NCBI RefSeq assembly: GCF_002156705.1
Contig: NZ_CP019893.1
Span: forward strand, 372,001-436,000
From: Natrarchaeobaculum aegyptiacum
GTDB lineage: Archaea > Halobacteriota > Halobacteria > Halobacteriales > Natrialbaceae
Length of the DNA stretch: 64,000 nucleotides
Reading direction: 5' to 3'
This document shows positions 35,302-44,660 of this stretch, piece after piece (position 1 is the stretch's first letter; each line of letters begins with the position of its first letter). The position numbers and the translations under genes were made by a program. Below the pieces are notes generated by a model, which was not told the DNA's origin, searched no databases, and saw only the letters and a program-made list of their open reading frames with translations.

Positions 35302-36531
35302 ATGTCCCCGAACCGACGAACTGTCCTCCGGAGTGGGCTGATCGGCCTCCCAATTGGTGCTGCAGGGTGTCTCGACGACCCTGATCCCGGAACTGGCCCG
35401 AATCCGGAATCCGACTCGACGGACGATTTGGCCGACGATCCAGCGCCATCCTCGGACACGGCTGACGTCGACGTCGATACCGAGGACGGTGCGTCCGTCG
35501 AAGACGACGGCGACGACGAATCCGACGACGGGATAGACGACGAGGACGAACTCCAAGAGGCGGCCCGTGAGGTCGCTCGAGCCCTCCTCGAGGCCGTCGT
35601 TGACGGCGACACCGAAACTGCGGTGAGCTACGCACCCGTCAGGGACGCCGCCGGATTCCACCGCGAGGAGTGGACCCAGCAGTACGAGGAGAGTTTCTCC
35701 CCCGACGAGGTCCACGCGATCGACTACCGCTCGTGGGGGCCGGAAGACGCACTCGTCGGGATGCTTCCCGATGGCGACCCCGGGGACGGCCGAGGCTTTG
35801 CCCTCCAGTACGACCTCGACCTCGAGTCCGACGGCGTTCGGTTCGATCACCGCCTCTCGGTCTCCGTCGTATACCTCGAGGGAGAGTGGTACGCCTGGCT
35901 ATACCAGCCCTTCCAGCCGACCGTGGACGCGACCGTCGACCTCGAGCGCGAGGGCCTCGAGCGCGTCGACCTGACGTTGGCCGACCGCGACGGTCCGGCG
36001 ACGGTCTTCGTCACCGGCGACGGGATCGACGATCCGTCGGACTACGAACTCGAGAGCACCGGCGAGTCGATCACCGTGACGGTCGACGACGTCGGAACCG
36101 GGGGCTACGCGGTCGTGGTCGTCCCCGTCGGCGAAGACCCGGAAACTGGCGACACGATCGAGGCGTTCGACTTCGTCGATCTTGCTGACTGGGCCGACGT
36201 CTCGACGATCGAACTCGAGGCCCTGACCGCTGGCTGGGAGGGTATCTCCCCATCGATCGTCGAAGGTGTCGAGAATCCGACTCTCGTCCTCGAGGCCGGT
36301 CGGGAGTACACCATCGATGTCAAAAACGGCGACGGCGCGATCCACCAGTTACAGCTCCGGGACGCAGCTGACGATCCGGTCGACGAGTACGAGACGCCGT
36401 TCCTCGAGGGAGCCGACGCGACCGAGGAACTGACGGTGACGGCCACCGACGAACTCGCGGCCTACGTCTGTGCACCCCACGAGATGACGATGCAGGGATC
36501 GATCCTCGTCGTCGACTCACTCGCCGACTGA
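35302..36531 (+). CDS. Tat lipoprotein with C-terminal cupredoxin domain
   Basis: A 409-residue exported protein. A twin-arginine motif (NRRTVLRSG) precedes a lipobox GAAGC at residue 23; then an Asp/Glu-rich linker runs to about residue 80. Residues 85-210 form an alpha+beta domain (VARALLEAVVDGDTETAV, FALQYDLDLESDGVRF) of the kind seen in DUF-type stress lipoproteins. The last 90 residues are a halocyanin-like cupredoxin: His in GAIHQLQL and the loop YVCAPHEMTM with Cys, His and Met give a full type 1 copper set. It is likely a membrane-tethered electron carrier or copper protein. Confidence 0.85.
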   Translation: MSPNRRTVLRSGLIGLPIGAAGCLDDPDPGTGPNPESDSTDDLADDPAPSSDTADVDVDTEDGASVEDDGDDESDDGIDDEDELQEAAREVARALLEAVVDGDTETAVSYAPVRDAAGFHREEWTQQYEESFSPDEVHAIDYRSWGPEDALVGMLPDGDPGDGRGFALQYDLDLESDGVRFDHRLSVSVVYLEGEWYAWLYQPFQPTVDATVDLEREGLERVDLTLADRDGPATVFVTGDGIDDPSDYELESTGESITVTVDDVGTGGYAVVVVPVGEDPETGDTIEAFDFVDLADWADVSTIELEALTAGWEGISPSIVEGVENPTLVLEAGREYTIDVKNGDGAIHQLQLRDAADDPVDEYETPFLEGADATEELTVTATDELAAYVCAPHEMTMQGSILVVDSLAD

Positions 36532-36636
36532 GTTCACCGAAGAACGCGACCGCACGAGCGGCTGGAACGTAGCGGCGGGAGACCGTCGGTCAGGGTCAGG
36601 ACCGGAACTGGGTCAGGGGTCGGGTCCGTATCTGGC

Positions 36637-37173
36637 TCAGGGCATCTCGTGAATCGTCAACTCGACGTCCCGGCGCTGGCCTTCGATGTCCGCGACGAGC
36701 CGTTCGACCACGGTCTGGGCCTCGTCGAGCAATCGCGGCCGAACCTTCGAGATCACCCAGTCGATCGAGACGAATCGCGGGAGCGAGAGTACACTCTTGT
36801 CGGCCGAATGCGGATCGTACAGTGCCTCGAAGTAAATCCGACTCGCCGTCTCCGCCTCCGGTGGCGCTGCCTCCGGTTCGGGTTCGACTCGCCACTCCCC
36901 GCGAGCGTCGAGGTGGTCGACCAGCCGCCACTCGAGTGACTCGGATTCGGTCACTTCGACCACCTTCGAGCGTGCGGTGTAGCTCAGCTTCCACCAGGCG
37001 AGTCGAAGATCGTACACCGAGCCCACGCCGCCGTCGCCGTGTACCCGGACCTCCTTCAGGTGGTCCGTGTACCGCGGATAGTCGGTAAACGAACAGACGT
37101 ACGGGAAGACCTCCTCTGGCGAGCGGTAGGCGACCGTACTGAGGAGAATTCTGTCCACACCAGTCAGGTACAC
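36637..37173 (-). CDS. SRPBCC (START-like) family protein
   Basis: A 178-residue protein of the Bet v1-like polyketide-cyclase/START fold. The N-terminal strand and helices (LSTVAYRSPEEVFPYVCSF, YPRYTDHLKEV) and the middle strands (YDLRLAWWKLSYTARSKVV) define the hydrophobic cavity scaffold. A long C-terminal helix (LLDEAQTVVERLVADIEG) closes it. An insert rich in Pro/Glu (EPEPEAAPPEAE) occurs in the central loop. Ligand unknown; the family binds lipids, polyketides or quinone precursors. Confidence 0.8.
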   Translation of the reverse strand: MYLTGVDRILLSTVAYRSPEEVFPYVCSFTDYPRYTDHLKEVRVHGDGGVGSVYDLRLAWWKLSYTARSKVVEVTESESLEWRLVDHLDARGEWRVEPEPEAAPPEAETASRIYFEALYDPHSADKSVLSLPRFVSIDWVISKVRPRLLDEAQTVVERLVADIEGQRRDVELTIHEMP

Positions 37174-37331
37174 CGTTCGCGAAAGTAAGGATTTCCATCA
37201 GCGGTGTCCGACTCGACCGTGAGCGAAGGCGATCGACTGCGAGCAGGGTCGATTGGGCTCGAACACCGTCGATCGCACTGGAATCGGCGCGAGTCGAACA
37301 CCTTCTATACTCACAGGAAGAACCGCCAGTC

Positions 37332-38069
37332 ATGCGAGACGTCTGTATCGTCGGCGGCGGCGTCGCCGGCATGGCAACCGCGATCTTCACCGCTCGAGCG
37401 GGCCTCGACACGCTCGTCATCGATGGCGGCGAGTCGATCCTCGCGCGAAATGCCAGCCTCGAGAACTATCCGGGGTTCCCGGACGGCATCGACGCCCGGC
37501 GCTATTTGCAACTGGTTCGCGAGCAAGCCAGCACCGCCGGTGCGACGTTCGAACTCGGCCACGTGACTCACGTCGAACCGATCGACGAGACGGACCTCGA
37601 GGCCGGATTCGTCGTCGAGACCGACGGTGGCGAGCCACTCGAGGCGCGTCGACTGGTCGCGGCGTCGTGGCCCGACAGCGAGTACATCGTCCCGCTCGAC
37701 GTCGGCCGCATCCAGCGCGGGAGTAAACACCTCGTGGACGTCGACGAAGCGGGACGGACGGCCGTCGACGGCGTCTACGCCGCGGGTCGCATCGCGGGCG
37801 AGCCCCACCAGGCCATCGTCGCGGCCGGTCACGGCGCGAAAGTCGGCCTCGCGGTCATCCACGACGCCGACGTCAACTTCTATCACGACTGGGTCGCTCC
37901 CGAGGACTACTTCACCGGTCGCGACCGCGAGGTCCCACCGGGGTGCGAGGAGATCGACGACGACGAGCGACGACGGCGGGACGAACGAGCGCGGGAAACG
38001 ATCCTCGAGGCGTTCGCAGACCCGCTCGAGGACGAACCGACGATGCACCCGAGCGTCGAGTCGGACTGA
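37332..38069 (+). CDS. Short FAD-dependent oxidoreductase (thioredoxin-reductase-like)
   Basis: A 245-residue flavoprotein of the TrxR/NDH2 class. The FAD fingerprint VGGGVAGMATAIFTARAG is at the N-terminus, NASLENYPGFPDGI follows as in thioredoxin reductases, and the second FAD motif is TAVDGVYAAGRIAG. It lacks the NAD(P)H domain and the redox Cys-x2-Cys, so it is about 70-100 residues short of a complete reductase. Similar stand-alone FAD domains occur in haloarchaea. It may use a partner protein as electron donor or accept a different substrate. Confidence 0.85.
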   Translation: MRDVCIVGGGVAGMATAIFTARAGLDTLVIDGGESILARNASLENYPGFPDGIDARRYLQLVREQASTAGATFELGHVTHVEPIDETDLEAGFVVETDGGEPLEARRLVAASWPDSEYIVPLDVGRIQRGSKHLVDVDEAGRTAVDGVYAAGRIAGEPHQAIVAAGHGAKVGLAVIHDADVNFYHDWVAPEDYFTGRDREVPPGCEEIDDDERRRRDERARETILEAFADPLEDEPTMHPSVESD

Positions 38070-38244
38070 ACGGCGGGCGGCCGCGCGCTGGATCGCTGGG
38101 GTGATCTCCGCAATCACTCACCTGAGTGGCCCCTGCGCACACTTTCGATCCACCGTTCAATCTCCGCGGTCACCACTTCGTCCGTGCCCGCGCGAAGAAT
38201 AGAAAATAAACACTTGTATACCGGACCACTCCTAGCCCAGATAG

Positions 38245-39201
38245 ATGACGCGTACAGCCGAGAAGGTAACCGCCCTCGTCCGCGAGGACGCCTCGATGGT
38301 CGACGCCCTCGAGACCATCCGCGAGACGGCCGACGAGAACGGCGGCGAGGTCCAGTGGGGCGACGTCAACGACGACCTCACGAGCGGGCAGTGGGGCCGA
38401 CTGATCGAGAAAGGTGTGCTCGTCGACGGCGACGAGGGCTTCGTGATCGCCGATCGCGAGGCCTTCGACGAGGCCCTCGACGGTGATACCGACTCGATCG
38501 CCGCCGACGTCGACCTCGACGCCGAGGAGACCAAGTGGTCACGCTGGGACAAACTCGCCGCGGTCGGTTCCGTCCTCCTGATGATCGGCTACTGGCTCGA
38601 GGACGTCCGCAACACCGTCGGTGGCACCATCGACACGGTCCTTGCCCCGCTCGATGCCGCGTTGCCGTTTTACGCCGTGATTCTGGCCGTCGCGTTGCTC
38701 ACGGGTCTGTACTCGACGCTCCTGCAGGCGAACCTGATGAACCCGGAGGTGATGGCAAAGTACCAGGAGCGGATGAAGTCGATGCAGGAGAAACAGAAAG
38801 ACGTCCGCCAGCGCAAGCAGGAAGCCGAAGAACGCGACGCTCCGGAAGCCGAGATCGAACGCCTCGAGAACGAGATGGAGGAGGTTCGCGAAGAACAGAT
38901 GGAGGCGATGGCCGAGAACATGGGGATGTTCAAAGAGCAGTTCCGCCCGATGGTCTGGATCATGCTCTTTACCATCCCACTGTTTCTCTGGATGTACTGG
39001 AAGATCCTCGGGAACCACGGCGCAGCCGTCTCTGGCACGGAGCTAGAGATGATCATGCCGATCGCCGGCCACGTCCAGCTCAATCAGGGACTGCTCGGAC
39101 CGATGTGGGCATGGATCATCTGGTACTTCGTCTGCTCGATGGGCTTCACCCAGCTGCTCCGGAAGGCGCTCAACATCGACATGACGCCCTCGGGAACCTG
39201 A
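38245..39201 (+). CDS. DUF106 / EMC3-like membrane insertase
   Basis: A 318-residue archaeal member of the Oxa1/YidC/EMC3 superfamily. The N-terminal 110 residues form a soluble, wHTH-like domain. Then come a membrane helix (LPFYAVILAVALLTGLY), a charged coiled coil typical of the family (MKSMQEKQKDVRQRKQEAEE) and three further helices (MVWIMLFTIPLFLWMYW, WAWIIWYFVCSMGF). A TATA-like GTATACC at about 38215 lies 28 bases before the ATG, consistent with leaderless initiation. It precedes cmk and truB as in many archaeal genomes, where it often follows secY. Confidence 0.88.
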   Translation: MTRTAEKVTALVREDASMVDALETIRETADENGGEVQWGDVNDDLTSGQWGRLIEKGVLVDGDEGFVIADREAFDEALDGDTDSIAADVDLDAEETKWSRWDKLAAVGSVLLMIGYWLEDVRNTVGGTIDTVLAPLDAALPFYAVILAVALLTGLYSTLLQANLMNPEVMAKYQERMKSMQEKQKDVRQRKQEAEERDAPEAEIERLENEMEEVREEQMEAMAENMGMFKEQFRPMVWIMLFTIPLFLWMYWKILGNHGAAVSGTELEMIMPIAGHVQLNQGLLGPMWAWIIWYFVCSMGFTQLLRKALNIDMTPSGT

Positions 39202-39383
39202 GCGGCGCGCTCTCGTCCCCGTCGAACGATTCTCACCCGCATCTTCGATCCCCGCCAGTCGGTCCGCTGTCCCTGACCGTCGGGCACGGCCAACCGCAGC
39301 CGCTGGAGTCCGCCTCACCACTCTCCTGAGTCCGGCCGAGACCGATTCAAAACCCATTTTACCGGCCACCGCTCACTCCGAAT

Positions 39384-39959
39384 ATGTTACTCACCGTCTC
39401 CGGCCCACCGGGAAGCGGAAAGAGCACGACCGCTGGCTTGCTCGCCGACGCCTTCGACCTCGACCACGTCAGTGGCGGTGACATCTTCAGGGAACTGGCC
39501 GACGAACGCGGCTACACCCCACTCGAGTTCAACAAGCTCGCCGAAGAGAACGAACAGATCGACCGCGACCTCGATCGGCGGCTCCGCGAAATCGCCGTCG
39601 ACCGGGACGACCTCGTCCTCGAGTCACGGCTCGCAGGGTGGCTCGCCGGCGAACAGGCCGACTTCCGGTTCTGGCTCGACGCGCCGCCGTCGGTCCGTGG
39701 CAAGCGAATCGCCGAACGCGAGGACAAAGATCCGACGCGGGCGACCGAGGAGACCCAGGCCCGCGAGGCGAGCGAAGCCCAGCGCTACGAAGAGTACTAC
39801 AGCATCGACATCCGCGATCTGACCATCTACGACCTCTCGGTCAACACCGCCCGGTGGGAGCCCGACGCCGTCCTCGACATGCTCGTCACCGCCGTCGACG
39901 AGTACGACGACGCAGGTGACGAGGGGCAGCCTCCCGTGGACGTCGACTACGAGTTCTGA
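39384..39959 (+). CDS. cmk: Cytidylate kinase
   Basis: A 191-residue P-loop kinase phosphorylating CMP/dCMP. Walker A is [11 protein letters not shown] at the N-terminus, followed by [13 protein letters not shown], which places the archaeal Cmk substrate region. A conserved Arg-rich lid segment is [13 protein letters not shown], with [12 protein letters not shown]. The length agrees with archaeal Cmk, shorter than bacterial forms. The truB start is three bases after its stop, so they form an operon. Confidence 0.92.
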   Translation: MLLTVSGPPGSGKSTTAGLLADAFDLDHVSGGDIFRELADERGYTPLEFNKLAEENEQIDRDLDRRLREIAVDRDDLVLESRLAGWLAGEQADFRFWLDAPPSVRGKRIAEREDKDPTRATEETQAREASEAQRYEEYYSIDIRDLTIYDLSVNTARWEPDAVLDMLVTAVDEYDDAGDEGQPPVDVDYEF

Positions 39960-39962
39960 CAG

Positions 39963-40892
39963 ATGACTCTCCGTGGCCCACCCGACGACCGTTCGCCCGC
40001 CGAGTTGCTCGCCTTCGGCGTCGTCAACCTCGACAAACCACCCGGCCCCTCCTCTCATCAGGTCAGCGGCTGGCTCCGCGACGCCGTCGCAGACGCTCTC
40101 GAGACGCGCGCGGACGACGACCACGAGGGCGTGATCCAGAGCGGATTCGACCGCGCCGCCCACGCCGGCACCCTCGATCCGAAGGTCACCGGCTGCCTCC
40201 CGGTCATGCTCGGCGACGCGACCCGGCTCGCACCGGTGTTCCTCGAGGGCTCGAAAGAGTACGTCGCCGTGCTCGAGTGCCACGGCACCGTCCCGGCCGA
40301 TGCCGACTCGGTCGTCGCCGAGTTCGAGGGGCCCATCTACCAGAAGCCCCCGCGCAAGAGCGCCGTCTCCCGCCGTCTCCGGGTCCGAGAGATCTACGAC
40401 CTCGAGGTGCTCGACCGCGGCGAGCGACAACTGCTCCTGCGAATCCGCTGTGAGAGCGGCACCTACGTCCGAAAGCTCTGTCACGACCTCGGGCTGGCAC
40501 TCGGCACCGGCGGGCACATGGGCCACCTCCGGCGTACCGAGACCGCGCCGTTCGACGACACCGACCTCTACAGCGCCTACGACTTTCTGGACGCCCTCGC
40601 CTACTGGGTCGAAGACGACGATTCCGACCTCCTGTACGACGTCGTCGATCCCGCAGAGCGCATTCTCGAGGACCTGCCACAGCTCGTGATCGCCGAATCG
40701 GCCGCCCGAGAGGTCGCAAACGGCGCCCCGGTGTACGCGCCGGGCGTGCTCGAGGCCGACGACGGACTCGAGCAGGGCGCGCTCGTCACCTGTCTCACAC
40801 CTGCGGGAGCCGCGGTCTGTCTCGGCCGACTCGTCGGTGATCCCGCAACCGACGAAGGAACTGTCGTCGACCTCGAGCGCGTCCTCGTGTGA
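39963..40892 (+). CDS. truB: tRNA pseudouridine synthase TruB/Cbf5 family
   Basis: A 309-residue pseudouridine synthase. The catalytic Asp is in HAGTLDPKVTGCLPV, with the family motifs LDKPPGPSSHQV at the N-terminus, YQKPPRKSAVSRRLRVR in the middle and ALGTGGHMGHLRRT. The C-terminal 80 residues form a PUA domain (AREVANGAPVYAPGVLE). In archaea this is the Cbf5 protein of H/ACA guide RNPs and also makes tRNA pseudouridine 55 on its own. It is co-transcribed with cmk; tRNA-Pro follows 64 bases later. Confidence 0.94.
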   Translation: MTLRGPPDDRSPAELLAFGVVNLDKPPGPSSHQVSGWLRDAVADALETRADDDHEGVIQSGFDRAAHAGTLDPKVTGCLPVMLGDATRLAPVFLEGSKEYVAVLECHGTVPADADSVVAEFEGPIYQKPPRKSAVSRRLRVREIYDLEVLDRGERQLLLRIRCESGTYVRKLCHDLGLALGTGGHMGHLRRTETAPFDDTDLYSAYDFLDALAYWVEDDDSDLLYDVVDPAERILEDLPQLVIAESAAREVANGAPVYAPGVLEADDGLEQGALVTCLTPAGAAVCLGRLVGDPATDEGTVVDLERVLV

Positions 40893-40956
40893 CCGAGTCA
40901 CGGGGCCACCACCGAAACGACACTCTTAAACGGCAGACGACCCTCCACTCGAGTGC

Positions 40957-41027
40957 GGGACCGTGGGGTAGTGGTATCCTCTGCGGATGGGGTCCGTAGG
41001 ACCCGAGTTCGACTCTCGGCGGTCCCA
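40957..41027 (+). tRNA. tRNA-Pro (anticodon GGG)
   Basis: Acceptor GGGACCG/CGGTCCC, anticodon stem TGCGG/CCGTA with loop ATGGGGT, T-arm CCGAG-TTCGACT-CTCGG and discriminator A. Anticodon GGG reads CCC/CCT. The D-stem is short, with G-T pairs. CCA is not encoded; no intron. Confidence 0.92.
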
Positions 41028-41426
41028 CTTCATATTCTCTAGGTGTCCAACTGTAGCCGTTCGCATCTCTGAGAACGTCGAAATTCCCTTCACTATTTAC
41101 CGATAGTTTTGCCCTGCGAACAAGTTCTGAGGGGTGAACTACGTGAGTTCTACCCCGGCCGAGCTCGGTGGGTTGATAGGTCAAAATACCGATACGGTGG
41201 TGAGAACATCGAGGATTTTGTAACGGATGAGTACTGAAAGAAAAATATTCCCATCGTTTATTTTGGTACTTTGTCGGAAATTATCGTCAATCGTGGTTGA
41301 CAGACGATGATTAGAACTTCAATAAAGATGGGCTACGATCATCACTGCCCTCAAAATCAGACAGATGTGTGGCTTATCACAGTAGAATATGGCTCACATT
41401 ATAAAAGGATATGTTAGACTAGACTG
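41028..41426 (+). other. AT-rich region downstream of tRNA-Pro
   Basis: About 400 bases with visibly lower GC than flanking genes and no convincing gene. It includes T-rich stretches on the minus strand (around 41237-41251 and 41402-41412) that could terminate the pilin transcript. No second copy of the tRNA-Pro 3' end was found. Confidence 0.5.
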
Positions 41427-41879
41427 TTAGTTGATGCTAGCGATCGTAGCATCTGCCTCCGCTTCGTCAAGACTGTCTGGGTTGTCAGCTTCAACGTCTT
41501 CGCCGATGTAGGCGACAACATTCACAGCTTCGGTTTCATCTACAATCGTGCTTGCACCTGTCCGGTTCAACATAGCTGGCTCAGGGCTGGAGGTATTGTC
41601 GTTAATGACGGATCCGTTGCTAGCAACAACAGCGACGCCATCTGAGTTCCCCATTGACGTCAGGGACACGCTGACGTTACCGTCACCGATGGATTCAACG
41701 CTTACGCCTGCCTGCGGTTCTTCACCAACGCTCCCGCCGAGGTCGAGTACGAAAGCCGCAATCACAGCCGCGAGAATGACCGTGATTGCAACCATCAGGA
41801 TTACGCCAATAACTGGACTGACAGCTCGTTCGTCCTCCGATCCGACTAACTTCTTTGAGATTTGCTTTCCATCGAGCAT
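41427..41879 (-). CDS. Archaeal type IV pilin (PilA family), copy 1
   Basis: A 150-residue pilin. The charged leader [18 protein letters not shown] is cut by the prepilin peptidase before AVSPVIGVI, and the H-domain ([20 protein letters not shown]) is the conserved haloarchaeal PilA hydrophobic stretch. The remaining 90 residues are a variable head domain with several Asn-x-Ser/Thr sites (GNVS, NGS, NRT). A paralogue lies directly upstream at 42344-42835 with near-identical first 55 residues but different heads. It has its own promoter and long leader, so the two may be expressed separately. Confidence 0.92.
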   Translation of the reverse strand: MLDGKQISKKLVGSEDERAVSPVIGVILMVAITVILAAVIAAFVLDLGGSVGEEPQAGVSVESIGDGNVSVSLTSMGNSDGVAVVASNGSVINDNTSSPEPAMLNRTGASTIVDETEAVNVVAYIGEDVEADNPDSLDEAEADATIASIN

Positions 41880-42057
41880 GTGTATGCCAGCACCCGTGAA
41901 CGATCAGAAAGGATACACCATCGCCAACCCGAATGGTTGGGTGCGAAGGGATTGGGGGTTGCGACACCACGTCCCTCGCGCGCCACCTTCCTGCCGTCCG
42001 ATTTCGGTGCTGAATAACCGTTGGCAAACACCCTATATATAATTAGTTGTTAGTGTA
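41880..42057 (-). promoter_or_regulatory. Promoter and long conserved 5' leader of pilin copy 1
   Basis: On the minus strand a TATA element (complement of CTATATATAATT, 42033-42044) lies about 155 bases before the ATG, implying a leader of roughly 120-130 nt, unlike the leaderless genes elsewhere. Two blocks, 41939-41989 (51 nt) and 42005-42057 (53 nt), are identical to the leader of copy 2. Small indels between the copies change reading frames, which argues for RNA or DNA function over coding. Confidence 0.7.
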
Positions 42058-42343
42058 TCGTTCTGGTTAAAATAGGGTTCTAAGAGGTTTTCATAATTGA
42101 GAATCAGTAGAGGGTAGAACTGCCACAGTGACTGCTTGAACCACCTCACTAGGCTGTTTCCGTGAATAGACAATCGACATCCTCCAGAACCTTCTCTAAG
42201 CTGACGAAATATAGGTGACTTTCAGTCAGTATTACCATAGTGTACGTCTGGATAAACTGTACACAAATCTAGTCCTGCAGGATAACAACATCACGTATTG
42301 TCAGGAAACGTTGACAAAGAGTGGAAATCTACGCTAAGTTGGA

Positions 42344-42835
42344 TTACCCGATACTGCGAATCGTCGCGGTGGACTCCGCTGCGTCTAGATTGTCGTCACC
42401 GTCCTCAACATCAGTACCGATGTATGCAACGACGTTAGTCGCATCACCATCACCAGTGTTGACAATCACTTGTCCGCCGGTATTCTGAATGTGGGCAAAT
42501 TCTTCAGAGCCACCAGCAGTTGCATTATTTAGCTCGCCTTGTTCCAAGTTATACGTGTGTTCAACTCCGCCAGAGGAATTGACGATAGCGACACCGTCGG
42601 AGTTCCCCATCGACGTTACAGAGACACTGTAGTTATCTCCTTCAAGCGATTCAACGTTCACACCTGCCTGTGCCTCTTCACCGACGCTCCCACCGAGGTC
42701 GAGCACGAAGGCCGCGATCACAGCCGCGAGAATGACTGTGATTGCGACCATCAGGATGACACCAATGACTGGGCTGACTGCCCGTTCGTCCTCTGATCCG
42801 ATTAACTTCTTTGAAATTTGTTTTCCATCGAGCAT
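42344..42835 (-). CDS. Archaeal type IV pilin (PilA family), copy 2
   Basis: A 163-residue paralogue of the downstream pilin. Leader and H-domain ([18 protein letters not shown], then AVSPVIGVI and [15 protein letters not shown]) are almost identical to copy 1. The head domain differs after SMGNSDGVA and is some 13 residues longer, carrying the insert [16 protein letters not shown]. Start is the ATG at 42835; the frame is open further upstream through the leader, but copy 1 is not, so I reject that extension. The duplication unit is about 957 bases. Confidence 0.92.
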   Translation of the reverse strand: MLDGKQISKKLIGSEDERAVSPVIGVILMVAITVILAAVIAAFVLDLGGSVGEEAQAGVNVESLEGDNYSVSVTSMGNSDGVAIVNSSGGVEHTYNLEQGELNNATAGGSEEFAHIQNTGGQVIVNTGDGDATNVVAYIGTDVEDGDDNLDAAESTATIRSIG

Positions 42836-43013
42836 GGGTATGTAGCAGCACCCGTGAACGGTCAGAAAGGTTATCCCGGCTCCAACGCAATGACCGGGTG
42901 CGAAGGGATTGGGGGTTGCGACACCACGTCCCTCGCGCGCCACCTTTCTGCCGCCCGATTCGGTGCTGAATAACCGTTGGCAAACACCCTATATATAATT
43001 AGTTGTTAGTGTA
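42836..43013 (-). promoter_or_regulatory. Promoter and long conserved 5' leader of pilin copy 2
   Basis: The counterpart of 41880-42057. The identical blocks are at 42896-42946 and 42961-43013, including the TATA element (complement of CTATATATAATT near 42989-43000). Weaker similarity continues upstream of the TATA element (GCTTGAACC near 43091 and 42136), so the duplication included the upstream promoter region. Confidence 0.7.
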
Positions 43014-43257
43014 CAGTTCAGATTAAAATTGTGTCACGAACGCGTTCTACTATCGCTATCCAAAACGAGATAGAACTATTACAGCACCCGCTTGAACCGC
43101 TTCAGTCTGCCGATTCTCCTGTAATCATCTACCACTTCCTCGAGCAACGGTTTCAGATGTGATAATTAGCCTGAACCGTTTCCCGACCGGCCCCGCTCGA
43201 GGCCTCGAGCCGGCCACCTCGCTATCCTTAACACACCGCCGTGAGAAGTTGGGGCAC

Positions 43258-44433
43258 ATGCTCGAGGGAGTCAACGTCGCGCTCGGGGTGAGTGGTTCGA
43301 TCGCGGCCGTGAAGACGGTCGAACTGGCCCACGAGTTGCGTCGGCAGGGGGCGTCGGTTCGTGGCGTGATGACGGCGAGCGCACGGGGGATCATCCACCC
43401 GTGGGCACTCGAGTTCGCCACCGAACACGACGTCGTCACAGAGATTACGGGTCGCGTCGAGCACGTCGAGCTGTGCGGGTACGACGGCTGGGCCGACGTC
43501 TTCCTGATCGCGCCGGCGACGGCGAACACGGTCGGGAAGATCGCGGGTGCGGTCGACGACACGCCGGTGACGACCTGCGCGACGACCGCACTCGGGGCCG
43601 GTACGCCGGTGGTGATCGCCCCCGCGATGCACGAACCGATGTACGACCACCCGGGCGTACTCGAGGCCATCGGGACCGTCGAGGGGTGGGGCGTCGAGTT
43701 CGTCGATCCCCGAATCGAAGAGGGGAAAGCCAAGATCGCGAGCGAGGAGGCGATCGTCTGTGACGTCGCTCGCGCGGCTGGTGACCGGCCGCTCGAGGGC
43801 GACCACGTCGTGGTTACGAGCGGGGCGACGAGCGAGTCGATCGACCCCGTGCGCGTGTTGACGAACCGGTCGTCGGGGCGGATGGGACGGGCCGTGGCTC
43901 GCGCCTGCTACGCTCGTGGAGCGGACGTCACGCTCGTCCACGACGGTCCCGAGGTTCCATACGCGGCGGTCGAACCGGTCGAGAGCGCGGCGGAGATGCT
44001 CGAGGCGACGCGGGACGCCTGCGCCGACGGCGGGGACCACGGCTCTGCGGACGTGCTCGTCTCGGCCGCTGCGATCGGCGACTACACGGTCGAGGGGAGT
44101 CCGGAGAAGATTCGATCCGGGCAGCAGTTGACCCTCGAGCTCGAGCCGACGCCGAAGCTCATCGACGAGATTCGCGAGGATCACCCCGGCCTGCCGATCG
44201 TCGGGTTCAAAGCCGAGACCTCGGGAGACGACGCGGCGATGATCGAGGAGGCAAGAGCGACGCTCGAGCGGGCGGATCTCTCGTTCGTGGTGGCCAACGA
44301 CGCGAGTGTGATGGGCGACGAACGAACGCGCGCACTGCTGGTCCACGCGGCCGACGCAGCCCAGTACGAGGGGACGAAGGCAGGGCTGGCGGCGGAGATC
44401 GCCGAGTCGATCGTGGCGGTCCGCGGGGCCTAA
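43258..44433 (+). CDS. coaBC: Bifunctional phosphopantothenoylcysteine decarboxylase / phosphopantothenate-cysteine ligase
   Basis: A 391-residue two-domain enzyme of coenzyme A synthesis. The N-terminal flavin-dependent CoaC half has GVSGSIAAVKTVEL, IAPATANTVGKIAGAVDD and PAMHEPMY (active-site His region). The C-terminal CoaB half has VTSGATSESIDPVRVLTNRS, SSGRMG and the late VVANDASVMGDERT. The start is ATG at 43258 (MLEGVNVALGVSGS); the open frame before it is unconserved. The order is the same as in bacterial Dfp. Confidence 0.95.
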   Translation: MLEGVNVALGVSGSIAAVKTVELAHELRRQGASVRGVMTASARGIIHPWALEFATEHDVVTEITGRVEHVELCGYDGWADVFLIAPATANTVGKIAGAVDDTPVTTCATTALGAGTPVVIAPAMHEPMYDHPGVLEAIGTVEGWGVEFVDPRIEEGKAKIASEEAIVCDVARAAGDRPLEGDHVVVTSGATSESIDPVRVLTNRSSGRMGRAVARACYARGADVTLVHDGPEVPYAAVEPVESAAEMLEATRDACADGGDHGSADVLVSAAAIGDYTVEGSPEKIRSGQQLTLELEPTPKLIDEIREDHPGLPIVGFKAETSGDDAAMIEEARATLERADLSFVVANDASVMGDERTRALLVHAADAAQYEGTKAGLAAEIAESIVAVRGA

Positions 44434-44660
44434 TCGCTGGACGTCGGGTCACGTAAATCGCACTCCGCTGCCAATATCTGTTCTCGGGCTGGATCGATTC
44501 GATCGCCCGCCGTCGCGCCGTCGGGTTTGGCCCGGTGTCAGATCGAGTGTAACTTTCCGACGAGGTCAAGAGAATTATATAGGTGGCGTCCCTCCCGGCA
44601 TCTAATGGGTGTACGATCGGGTCTGGACGGTTCGGCCGTCGCCGAACGGTGGTGATCGAC

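Noticed and set aside
42836-42943. N-terminal extension of pilin copy 2 through the leader
   Set aside because: The frame is open in copy 2 but the almost identical leader of copy 1 is out of frame because of small indels, and a charged prepilin leader at MLDGKQ is sufficient.
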